From Casuarius casuarius (Eukaryota > Chordata > Aves > Casuariiformes > Casuariidae), in NCBI GenBank assembly GCA_003342895.1, contig PTFA01000087.1:954708-1018707 (forward strand): DNA of 64,000 bases, in the 5' to 3' direction. Position numbers and translations under genes: made by a program. The notes beneath the pieces were generated by a model. That model was not told the DNA's origin. It saw nothing but the letters and a program-made list of their open reading frames with translations, and ran no database searches. Shown here one piece after another: positions 39,937-51,600 of the stretch (the stretch's first letter is position 1; the number at the start of each line of letters is the position of its first letter).

Positions 39937-42900
39937 CTGTGTGGAAAAATAATCAAAAGAGCACAGAATCAATTGTACAGCACTGAAATTCAAAGCTACA
40001 GTGATCTTCAACTTGTATTATCCCAGCATAAGTAATGGGAATCAGAGTTCATATGAAAGTAGGTCACAACTGGAATGACAACTGAAAACCAAGTGTTTTT
40101 AACATTAACAACATATGTTGCAACAACAGTCAACAGCATGTGAAATTGGGGAAGCTGTGCTGTTTAGCCATATTTGACACTAAATTTAAGCAACAACAGA
40201 AGCATGCAGTTCAATTACAGGATAAGTTTTCTTCAGCAGCAAAGCTGGCTAGAGAAATTCCTTTCAGTCCCACAGCCCATACCTTATCACCACTTACTGG
40301 GAAGGGCTGCAAGAAAAATCAGGTAAGGTGATCTGGCTAGAAGATTCCATACTCCACCTCATCTTGCTTCAGTATGCCCACGTAAGCAGTAATAGTCTTG
40401 CAAGAGAAACTTAATTTGCTTTATAGCATCAAAAATGATGATGGGGACCCACTGAAGCAACTGGACAGCAAACTTACTTTGACTAAGAATGAAAACAAGG
40501 CTGTAATTCAAAAAACAAGACTGCTAGAATATTACTAATTAAAAAGCCAAAAGATTCCAATACAAATAAATGACTTTTTTGCAAGGGACACCCAAAGTTT
40601 ATCATGGATTTTAGAGCAATTAGTTCAAGCAGCTAATCGCTTTTTTGCTGGTTATCTCTGCAACGTAGAGAAAAAACAACTTTGGAGAAATAATGCCTGT
40701 AGTACTTTTACCTTCTGACTTCCAATTTAGTAAAGTATAACTCATCAGCTGTATACAAAACCAAACATTGAATCCAGCTAGATTATTGTGTGTCTGAAAA
40801 ACCTGGCAAGTAATCACACTGCTCTCCAATTCTATGTGGGAAGAAGCGTCTGGCTAACAACAACTACATCATCTGACATAACCATGAAAAGTTTTCAGAG
40901 AAAAGATGTAGTTTTTGTAGCAATTGAAATCTTAAGTCACACAAGTGCAAGAATTAAAATTCCTAAAAACAAACAAACAGAACAAACAAAAAAATCTGCA
41001 CACTGTTATGATTCAGACCTGGTCAGAAAAAAAAACATTCCACAAGTATTAATTCACAGAGCTGAAAATGATAATAATAGTTGATTTCAGATCTCATCCT
41101 GTTTAGCAGATGAAATATTTTTAAACAGAACACTAAATATAACTGCACAACAGTCTCACAGAGATCACAAGTCAAATACAAGGATTTTGGTCTGACACAT
41201 TTAAAGGCAAATTATTAAGATCTTTTAGAAGTACAGTCCATTTCATTATTTGACAAAAGACTGTTCTGTGCAAACTCTTTAAAATGGCATAAAGCATGCC
41301 ACGCTGAAAGCAGAGGTCCTGCCATGCCTCTGCATGATTTTCTGCAGATTGAGGACTAATTAAACCTAACCCAGTGAAAAAGGAAAAATATTTATTTTCA
41401 GGCCAGGTTGATTCCCCAGTTCAGCTTTCCACACAGCTACACAAACACTTGCAACCAGAATAAGACAGGATTGCTTCTATTTGCCAGTAACCACAGCTCA
41501 AAGGCTTCCGAGACTGTAACCTAGAATTACTCCATTGGATTCCAGGGAAGATCAAATTACCACTCTAAGGGCAGCCACTGAAGCATTACAAGCACTACAT
41601 TAACTAGAAAGCCTGTTCTCCACTTGTAGAAAAGAGGGATAAACCATTTGGCCTGGGCTCCAGGTCCTTCAGAGCTGCTCGTATTTACATGATTTTTGCA
41701 CATCAGTACTAGAAATAGGAGCTGACAATAGAATCTAAGATACATGAGGACAGTAGCAAGAGAGTTCTAGACAGGTTTCTAACCTATGAAACAAGAAGTA
41801 ACACAAAAACATCTCTATCTGATATTTTTTAGACACAGCATAACCCTCAAGAAGTTCTCATGCAGATGTTATGAACAGGTTGAGATGGGAGTATTTTAAG
41901 AAGCAAATCTTTTTATTTAACAAACAAAATAAAGATGAACTACCACAATCCACCTAATAAATACAGACTTATTTTAATGCAACTTTATGAGGAAGAAGAT
42001 TTATTTCTAGTATTTGCTTTCCACAACATAACTTATCTACCATAAAGTTACAAAGTTTGCACTACTGGAATGTTAACACCCAGAAACTAAGCAATAAAGG
42101 TCAGTAATCTCTCAGTACTTCAAGATTTAAGACATGCAGAGAGAAGACACACATTTAACACTGTACAGACTCTTTTTCATCCTTATTTTTGCTATAAAGC
42201 AGGAAGTGTTGTCTATTACACTTCATGACACATAAAAGCACCGGAAGTCATATTGGTGCATGGTAGTAAACCCATGTGTCTCACTTCCTGAGAAACTGTC
42301 CTATTTCAATGTAGGTTCTTTCTGGTTTAATATACAAAGTCCCCCCCTTGCTTCCTTTTCAAAAGGCTAATAGCAGTTTAATATCACAATTTAAGTTCCT
42401 CCCTCGCCCTCCACACATGGCGCATATAAACAGCAGAATATATTCCCGTCTTTCCCAGTGCAGCTTGTCAAAATGCAGCCACTCACACTTAAAAATCGCG
42501 AACCAGGCCCTATGCAATCGTGAGAAATAAAGGGTAACAACACGGCATTATTCCCGTTTGCGATCCAAATGTTGTTTTCATGCCGTCGGCGACATTTCCA
42601 ACGGGATCATCCCTTCTCCCCCGTTTGAAATCCACGCGTTAAGGGAAAGCCCACAGCGCCTACCCGCCCGGTGAGAGGTGGAGCGGCCTGGAAAGCCCCT
42701 CCCGGAGCCGGGAGAGGACGGCCAGGAGCCCCGGGACCGGTCCCGGGGAGACCCCGGGGCCCAGCACGTGCGGCCTCGTGCCGTCCACCTCAATACCCCA
42801 CAAGCGCGGGCCTCCCCCTCTCCCCCCCCTCAAATCACAGCGACAGGCCAGTCAGGAAGAGCGGCTCCCCCGTCCCCGCACATATAAAAGGCAACGCGGG

Positions 42901-43010
42901 GCGGGGGGGAAGCAAGCAGCCGCCGTGGCAAAAGCCGGGATGGCAGGCGGGGAGGAGGCCGGCGCGGCGAGCGAAGAGCCGCCGAGGCAGGGCGGCAAGG
43001 AGGCGCGTAC
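39937..43010 (-). other. NUP50 first intron (inferred)
   Basis: AT-rich intron of about 3 kb that becomes strongly GC-rich above 42.55 kb. No repeat or exon is recognised between 40.0 and 42.5 kb. The 5' end depends on the proposed donor at 43001-43010. A competing donor-like GTAGGC lies at about 42659-42664. Confidence 0.5.
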
Positions 43011-43171
43011 CTCTGCGGGGCAGCCCCTCGCTCCCCTCACGGACAGGCGGCAGCGGCCGGGTCCGGCTGACGGCGCTCCCCGCGGCGCGGCGCGGCGGGG
43101 CCAAGGCGGCTGCTGCTGCGGCGGCGGCGGGAGGCGGGGTCTCGTCGCAGGTTGCGCGGGGCCGGGCCCGC
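43011..43171 (-). other. NUP50: Candidate NUP50 noncoding exon 1 (partial)
   Basis: A donor-like CAGAG|GTACGCGCC on the minus strand places an exon end at 43011. The sequence between it and the gap is GC-rich with a short GGC/GCG run, typical of a 5'UTR exon. The 5' end is hidden by the gap. The donor departs from GTAAGT, so this is only a proposal. Confidence 0.35.
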
Positions 43172-43362
43172 NNNNNNNNNNNNNNNNNNNNNNNNNNNNN
43201 NNNNNNNNNNNNNNNNNNNNNNNNNNNNNNNNNNNNNNNNNNNNNNNNNNNNNNNNNNNNNNNNNNNNNNNNNNNNNNNNNNNNNNNNNNNNNNNNNNNN
43301 NNNNNNNNNNNNNNNNNNNNNNNNNNNNNNNNNNNNNNNNNNNNNNNNNNNNNNNNNNNNNN
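43172..43362. other. Assembly gap (191 N)
   Basis: A run of N between an extremely GC-rich segment and a (GA)19 tract, in the NUP50 promoter or first exon. Confidence 0.99.

Positions 43363-43400
<38 letters not shown>
43363..43400. repeat. (GA)19 microsatellite at gap edge
   Basis: A perfect GA repeat of 38 bases abuts the assembly gap, so its true length is unknown. It encodes the Arg-Glu strings seen in artefactual open frames here. Confidence 0.97.
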
Positions 43401-43401
<1 letters not shown>

Positions 43402-43960
43402 GAAGAAAATTTTTTTTCAAAAAAGACAGAAACCGTCAGTAACCGTCACTACGGCCAGCCCCAACGCGCATGCGCTCCACCCCTCCCCACAACCGGCGCT
43501 CAGGGCTGGCCAGAGGAAACAAGAAAGGGGAGGGAGGGGCGGGGCGCAGGCCCACGGCCGGCCGTTGAAGCGCGCGTCACGTGGCGGCGGCAGCCCAATG
43601 CGCGGGCTCGCTCCCGCTTGGCCGGCCGTTGGCCGGCCGGGCCGCGCATGCTCCCTGCGGAGGGCGCCTGCGTCTCGCGCCGGCCGTTCGAATGGGGGTC
43701 ACGTGGCCACAGCGGCCCGTCCCTCTCCCCCCCACCGCGGTGCGTGTGTGGGGCCGCCCGGCACGGGGCGGAGGGGGGAGGGGCGTGCTCTGAGGAAAAG
43801 CCGTATATAACGCTATAATGTCGGGGTGGCTTCCACGCTGCTGGTGGCTGAGTGCAGGGCGTCGCCTTCTTGTCAGGCCGGGCACAGCTGCCGCTGACTC
43901 ACGGGGCAGGGCCTACGTCGGCCTCGTTTAGGGCCGTGGAAGCGGTTGTGGCAAAGCCCT

Positions 43961-46739
43961 GTGCCTGGCAGGCCTGCACAGCCTGGGCTTTCTCCCACCT
44001 TCTCTGCCTCCCTCCTGCCTTGCCTTGCTTTTCTCCCCGTGGTATAATAGTATGTGGGGTGAAAATAGCCATCCCAGACATTGCTGCAATGTTCATGGTC
44101 AAGGTAATATTTTAAAATAGTGACAGTCAAAATGAAAGCAATCCAAACTAACCTTAAAGCTGCAGCTCTTAAGTTCTGACTGCAAGACTTTCAGTGCTAA
44201 GCTTGCAGCCAGAAACACCTTGACCTAGTGTTAAAAAAGGAGGTAAGAAGTGCCTTTTTGCTCATCCAAAGCATATAAATTCATTAAATGGAGAGAAAAA
44301 TGCAAAAAGACCAGTAGCAGAAATAGAGGCACTGATTGTTATCATATTTGGGACCCTAAGATTCCTGTAGCAGAGACTTACTTGCCAGTTGTGTTACCCA
44401 TTTTTAGCTTTCAAATGATGTATTTTCTCCATGTTAATGCTTTTCTTCTTTACAAAACCTAAAAATATTGAGCAGTTTTCAGGGAAGAATTTGTAAAACT
44501 CTTACTTTCCTGTCCTCCTGGGATTTCAGATACACCACTTTAAAATACGGCTCACTGCATGATGTTGACACAAACCTGTGTTAATACCCATAAACCAGTG
44601 TTAATACCTTGAATTTAAAATTAAACGTTTCCTGAAGTATCTTGCCCTTTCAAAAACAGGACGGTCACAAACCCATTAAAATTTTCTTTAACTGGATACT
44701 TCACTGGTTGCTGTTTAGATCCCATCAGCGGTTCCGTATGTTTTTAATATTCCCTTAAATCTGGGAATACTCAAAACATTAACCTTTGATCACATTCTCT
44801 CTGGTAGTCCTTTCCAAAATTCCCACCTTTAATTAAAAAATGGAATCTCTGAAATATCCTTATTACTGTGCCAAACATCCCACCTTTATTTGTTCTGCTA
44901 CAGGCTTCTAGTAGTTTAAGGATATCCTTTCCGAGAGTTTGGGGGCAGCCTGGCTTGCCCCTTCGTAGTTGCAAAAACAGAGGTGCAGTCTTTAGACTGC
45001 AGAGAATGTCTGCAGAGAATTTCTAAAACAATTTCTCTTTGCTTTCGGTAGCACAATAAATATGCAAGTCTCTATTAATGATGAATACTGTGATCCTATC
45101 TTCTGATCACACCAGAAGACTTTTAGATTTTCAGATCTGTGCTGCTGAACTTTTCTAAGTCATGGAGGTTGCTCCTGGACTCTGCATTGCTTCTTTGGCT
45201 TGTTTAGCCCAAGAGTGTCAAAGCTACTTCCTTCTGCAGGCAAGTGCCTCGAGTTCCCCTTTGGTGAGCTGCTTTTCCTCTGTGGTTTCTAAAAGCTGAC
45301 TTGGTGCTACTGTTTCCTGTTTGCTTACTACTCTTTCCCTTTGAGATGTGGGAAGGACTCATTTCATTCTGATTGTAGTTACTGTTTTATTCAACTGTCA
45401 TTTGGCCTCTTCAGTTGCTGGGAGCCATTAATGGCTGCGTTATTTGTCCCTCTCCCAGTATCCTTAAAACTCTGAACAGAAGTTAGTTCTTCAAGGCCAA
45501 GTAGATAGGAGTACAACAGTGAGTAGATAACCTTAATCAAACGATATTTATGTAAAAATGGAGAAGTATTCCGTGTTGTCCCCAAAGATTCTGGATCAGA
45601 TGGGCTGTTCTCTCTCAAATAATTTATACTTTTTTTTTGTCCAAAACCTATTTAAAACTAAAATGCATTTTCTAGTAACTACGTTGATGCACAGTGTAAT
45701 ACAAAACAATAGGGCAACTGTTAAATGTGGGTGGGCTCTGTACTATTTACCACCTACTGGTAGATTACTTGTGTTGAAAAATGCAAAGATGAGAATGAAA
45801 CTGTGTAGAGAGAGACAATAAAGTGGTCAGTGTAGCAAACTTCTATGCCTTCAGACTCCTGCAGGCAGAAACAGCCACAGAAATAATGAAGGCGAAGGTC
45901 TTTAGGCATTCAGGGAATTCTACAGTTTTGACTAGACTTAATCTTCTCTGTCTTGGCTTGGTCAGATTTTTTTCCCGTTCCTTCCTTCACATTCTCTTCA
46001 TCCCAGTTTCCTTCTACAGATGTCCTTTTATCTTTTCCTGTGCCATGCCCTCCATTTATTTCCTACTGATTTTTTTTCTTTTGTCTTGTTCTCTCCTTTC
46101 ACATAAAACCATTATGCTCTTTGATATTCCTTTGTTTTATACCCCATTTCTCTACCAAATGTCCATCTGAAAGACACAGCTTGCTAAACTCTCTGGGGTT
46201 AGTATTCTGTTTTTGAGCAGTGTCTGTCACACAGCTGAGCCCCACTTTTGGTTGAGTTTCAAAGATGAACATAAAAGTGACTCAAATGAAGATGCTGAAA
46301 AGGACAGTTTAAACTGTTTTAGGAAAAAAGGAAGTTTTAGAAGGTATTCTGTGGAGGTCTCTAAAGAATACAATGGTTATGGTAGAAATAGAATAATCTC
46401 ACCTTTATTTCATCGCATAATAAAAAAAACAGAGGTTCAACTCAGTGAAATAGTACAGTCAGTACATGTTGAACACTTAGAAAGAAATAATTTTTCAAAT
46501 GAAGTTTACTGGTCAGTGGAGTTCTCTCCTGGTGGAGGGCAGTGAGTTAAATGATGTAGGTGAAAAGATTTTAAGAATGAGCAGATAACTTCATAATTTC
46601 CACACAGAAAATGAAGTGTATCACTTCAGATATAAAACAAACAGTGCGAATTTTATGCAAACATGGAACAACTGACTTTCTAACTGATACTACAGAAAAG
46701 GTTAGGGGAGAGGGCAGGGGATTTATAGTAGACCACAAG
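43961..46739. other. Intergenic region upstream of NUP50
   Basis: No supportable gene. Open frames at 45823-46170 and 46213-46545 lack recognisable domains. In human, PHF21B lies beyond NUP50 on this side, but none of its exons was recognised here. Confidence 0.5.
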
Positions 46740-47300
46740 CATTTTTTCACAATATTTTAGCAGGAAAGATATACTTAAGACTTGGAAATTTACTGTTGAA
46801 AAAAGCCGCGTAATTATCAGCCCTCTGCTGAAATACTTTGCCCAGGTTTGGGCACCAAGCTTTCAGGTGGATGTAAAATTTCCAGATAAGATCAGAAAAA
46901 AATGATAAAAAGTGAAGAACAGATGACCAATGCAGCAAAATCAAAATTGCTATCTGTTTGGTGTAGAAAAGTGAAGAACTAGGGAGGAAAGGATGATAAA
47001 TCTTCCAATATGCAAAAGGTGGTTAGGAAGACAGTAAAACCTCCTGCATATCCACTGAGAGATGGATGCATAGTAATAGGCTTTTTTACAGCCAGGCAAA
47101 GTAGAAGTTGGCATTAGAAATTCTGTGAGAGAATTAAATATTGTAACAGACTACCAAGGAAGAGTCAGTAGATATTCATCATTCAAAATTTTGATTACAG
47201 GTTAGATAAACATCTTTCAGTTATGTTTTAGGCAGGGTTTTGTACTTCGTAATTTCTGGAGATCTTGTCCAGCAATGTCCTTCTATGGTGTTTAGTTAAG
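46740..47300 (+). mobile_element. Ancient CR1/L3-like LINE 3' fragment (probable)
   Basis: Scattered matches run in the order expected of an old CR1/L3 3' region. There is a CCAGGTTTGGGCACCAAGC stretch at about 46842, then TGTAACAGACTACCAAGGAA near 47140, then GTTAGATAAACATCTTTCAG near 47200 with TTTTAGGCAGGGTTTTGTAC, then a decayed CTGGAGATCTTGTCCAGCAA in the position of the usual GGACTAGATGACCT motif. Divergence is high and boundaries are approximate. Confidence 0.55.
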
Positions 47301-48625
47301 ATATTCTTTGGGCACATTCAGGGTACTGTGAATGATGCACAGGTGCAGCTCCAGTCCAGTCTGGTTGCAAAGCAAAACAAAGCAATGCAGATGGTAGTGT
47401 AATAACTGGCAGAAGCAAAATGCCCATGCAAATCTTAAAATGAACAAACTTAACCCAAAATACATTTCTTTCTGATCCAGAAGGATGGTTAAGAAATGGT
47501 TAAGAAATGCATGGGAACAGCATTTTCATATAAAGTAACAAATTTCTAAGAACAGCCCCCATATGATTTATGCAAACATGATCGGCTTTATTGCTGTGTT
47601 GTCTCCCAACTTGCTCCTGTTTTTCTGTTAATTTTCTTCAGGTATGCTGTCAAAATCCTGGACTCAGCGTTCTCTTAGACAGAGATCTATATAGTTTATT
47701 TACATGTACAGTTTCATAGTGAAGCTCACAGAGCTTCTTAAATAGATAAAAATGTTATTATCAGTTTAGATGATAAAGCTTTATAGGGTAGGCACTGTTT
47801 TTCTTACAGATTTGTACAACACCCAGCACATTGGAATCCAGACCCTGTAAGTGTTCAGGCATTCGTAATAAATACACATAAGAGTATTCACATTAAATAC
47901 TAATACTCATTGTTCCCTGCCACGCATACTCTTTAGAGCAGATTTTTAATACAGTTAATATGGAGCCATACAGGATCCCATTTTTCTCTTAACTGGTTAT
48001 GCTGTAGGTTGAAGTTAGCTTTACTGAACTTGTATGTCTTAGAGATTGGAGAATAAATTCGAATTGAAGTAAACTGGGGGGAAAAAGCCGATATTTTGCC
48101 ACAGTTGTATAAATACATATTTTTCTGTTCCTGCAAGTTTCTGACTAAGTTTTCAAGGTTGGTTTTGGGTGGTCTGTTGCTGGGTCCCAACTGCAGATAC
48201 CCTGGACACTTAACAACTGACAGAGATAGTGGCCTGATATCTCTAGTAGCTTTTAAACCTTCGTTTATAAATACCTTGTGCTTGGTTTAGATACTCACTT
48301 TGTAGTACAGTGTGAGCATAAAAATATGAAGCTACCTATTTCTCACTAACTTTTGATGTAAATTGAGTCATCTTTGCTTTACATAACTTTTCTGCTGTTA
48401 CAGTACCTGAAAGTTATATCCTGTTTTCTTCCCAGAGTGCTTTCTTGTATGAGGTCTTGAAATATTACAGCCTAATGTGTAGTGCAATTCTCACTGAATG
48501 TAATAGCACTAAATTTAAGTCTTGATTCTGCAGTACTAACACACTTGAGCAGTCTTAAACGCAGTAGGCCTGCTTAAAGGCATGGTCTTACTTTCAGAGA
48601 CGCAGAACTGAAATGTGTTTGTATT

Positions 48626-48651
48626 GTAGTATTGTATTTGTACAATACTAC
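48626..48651. repeat. Perfect 11-bp inverted repeat
   Basis: Arms GTAGTATTGTA (48626-48636) and its exact reverse complement (48641-48651) flank a 4-base loop, TTTG. Confidence 0.9.
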
Positions 48652-51600
48652 TAATCTGTACTCCTGTATTTGTAGTCCACCATGTCCAGATGACTGTCTG
48701 CTAAAATAACTGCTGTAGTTAAACCTTGTTGTAAACCATATATACATGTGTGTAGTGTTTTAAGTAAAAGCTTTTAAGTTAAAAGTTAAAAAGTAAACAT
48801 AAAAGCTTAATTGCTTAAGCCTTTTTTTAAACCACTGATATTGATGGTATCCCTTTTAGGATCTAGAATTAATTTGTTTATACACTTCCTTTGGGAAGTA
48901 AAGAACAAAACTAAATAAGCTTATAGAGTCTGATCACAGCTTTTATGTAGTCTTACAAGTGTGCACTACAACCCTTTTAAAACTTAGTATGAGTAGACTG
49001 GATTCAAGAAAAAATATACTTTTGACAGAGATAAGTATCTCAGAGACCTTGCAAACTTTGATGTAATAAATAGAGCCTCCTTGATTTTAGTGAGAACACA
49101 AATCTGTTTATCAGTTTGTAGAACTGGCCCAAGATTCGTAGCAGTACAGTAAAAGATATCAGTATCATCCTGGTTGGATATAAGCTACAGGTCATTCCTG
49201 TTTTATAGTTTTGTAATGATTCTGATTACTTTCCAATGCGGGAAACCAGAATACAGTAAATGAAAATACTTTTCCCCTGGCTTAGGGAGCTGGATGAACA
49301 TCAGGGAACACTGACATTTGCAATCCATAAAATCTATATAGTTCTCCTGAAATCAGGATATCCTGTTAGAAAAACTACAAAAATCTTTCCTTTTCATTAC
49401 TGCAATAGTTTAAAGTCAGACTCAACCTCCAGCATAGGCCCCCTGGGGTAACGCAGCGTATTCAGGCAGAGATTGCATCTGGCCACTTGATCACACTCTG
49501 GCAGGTAGGAGTTGGCACCAGCCTCCCAGGAGCTAAAAAGCAGGAGAGGGCCTGCTCTGCAGCCAGCTGTAGCTGACAGCTGGCCCACCGGGGCCCTCTG
49601 CCAGCTGGTGCAAGCGAGAGCAACCCCATGACTTGCGTGCACATGGCAGAGACTCGGGGAACCATAACCAGCCCTTTGCAGATTTTGGCACAGGAGAAAA
49701 TCTGTCCTGCAAGATGTTCAAACTACGTAATCAAAAGGCATGAATGGGTAAATACAGTCTTAGTGATACAGGAAACCTTCACCAGGGAGTTAGTTTTTGG
49801 GAAATATTCAGGCTGGATCCTGTTAAAACAGCAACACCAAACATACTCTAGAGAAATGTGGGTTCACACCAAGGTTTGCAGTTGAGCTCTTTGTTGACCC
49901 AGATTGAATCCAAGCCTCTGGATGGCAGCTACTCTAGAGCTTTATGAAAGTGTGAGCTAGTTTTCAGTAGAAATGATCATAGTTCAAGTCCCATTCTGGA
50001 AAATGCTAAATAGTATCTTGTTCCAACAGCAAAAATAGTGCCCTTCAGAAATACCTTTATGAGACAAGAAAAAAGTCATCCAGACATAGCAGTTTGCTTC
50101 CAACTCCCTCTTCAGCCTGAATGCTGGAAATAAAGATTGTAATTTTGTCTCAGCAGGGGACAGAGAACACATAAAGAGGAACTGAAAGACTAATCCAGCG
50201 CTGCCCTTGCAAGACACATTCTATTTAAGCTGAGAAGGTCACTGCCCACATGATTGCATCAGCCACCACGCCAGGTCAGTTGAAGGCATGAGGCTTTGAT
50301 AGGTCGTCTGTTTTTACAGAGGGCGAGACATTTCGGGTGTAGTTTACTCACAGAAGCCAAGAAGTCCAATACAGCTATCATGCTGAAATTTAACAAATGG
50401 GAAAAGAAAAAAAATCTTGATTTATTTTTTTAAATACCTTTTTAGTATAACAGATACATGTTTTCTCAACTGCTTACACCTATTATTCCAGAAGCTTGGT
50501 TATTTAGAGTGCTTTACCTGTCAACTCTCATTCATTGTGACTAAAGCAGACATAGTGCTTAAGAAAAAGTCCATTTATAAAATACTCTTTCAATAAGGAG
50601 TTTTCCAGAGACACTCAATAAGATTTTAGGCATTTTCTCATTCTGTTTTTTATGCTTGTATGGTTGGACGTTGCTGCCTGGAAGGTTTTCTGAAGAATTC
50701 GTTGCAAGTATTTTAATTGGAAATGTGTCTGTTATGCTGTATAAGGACTCCTGAACCGCAGTATGCAGAAGACTGATTGTTAGAAAATATGCAGTGCTGT
50801 CTAATGACTACAGGCATCAGGTCCCTACTGTGCTGATGGCAGGCAAACATGCTCATTGTTGAGCCAGGATTAGAGTGTCATTACAGGTTTTCTCCTTGTC
50901 ATTGTCTCTGTTTTGCTGTGTTTACTTGATCAACTGTTTAACCTCTGAGTACCTCAATATAGCTGTCTATAAAATAGCTTTGTTTTCTTGGCTGTTTCTT
51001 TCTAGTGCAAAAATGATAAAGGAGGAATTAAAGGAATATCTCCCAGAAGTGAAGTGGATTTGCTAAAATGTCAACACTGATCTCTTAATTAGCCTCTCAG
51101 GATACCACGTTGTCTCTTGGTCCTCGGTGAGGAAGAGTATGGATAGTAACATAATGGAGTCCATACTACTCCTGAATAATCACAATTACAAAGTCAGGGG
51201 GCTTGTGAGAGTTCTGTTACAAAAGCAGCATTTTAAAATATTGTCTTATTTAGATAATTAAAAGGTGATAAAAAGAATAAGAATGAAATACAACTATTAC
51301 TAAAATGTTTATGTTTAAAATAAAGTGTATTTATACATATATATCCAAACCTTTTCTATCAGTATGAGTAAGACACTGGAAAATTTCTTCCAGTGGTCTA
51401 TGTGTTGACTCCAGTTCTTAATCTTGGTTACCCATTAATTTATGTAAATTTAGGCCTTCTTTTCTGGTGTTTTCAAATACACTTTTTCATTGCAGTTCTG
51501 CTAAAACCAACCTTTGTACAAAACAGAGCTGCAGGGAACAGCATGCGTGAGGACTTACCTTTTACAATACTCTTCAAGGGAAAAAGCACAACTGTCCTTC

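Larger units (their letters stand above)
42540..43960. promoter_or_regulatory. NUP50: CpG-island promoter of NUP50
   Basis: An abrupt shift occurs from AT-rich intron to very G+C- and CpG-rich DNA, interrupted by a 191-base gap. Visible motifs: a CACGTG at 42765-42770, a palindromic NRF1-type CGCGCATGCGCT at 43465-43476, TCACGTGG E-boxes at 43577-43584 and 43699-43706, and a CCAAT pentamer at 43595-43599. There is no clear minus-strand TATA box, as usual for housekeeping CpG promoters. A plus-strand TATATAA at 43804-43810 hints at divergent transcription. The NUP50 start site itself probably lies near or inside the gap. Confidence 0.75.

Noticed and set aside
40420..40460. C-box-like AATGATGATGG as a possible C/D snoRNA
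   Set aside because: It is antisense to the NUP50 transcript and no matching D box with terminal stem was found at the right distance.
42671..43818. Long plus- and minus-strand open frames across the NUP50 promoter (up to 379 codons)
   Set aside because: They cross 191 unknown bases, include an Arg-Glu string from the GA repeat and are low-complexity products of a stop-poor CpG island. No family resemblance.
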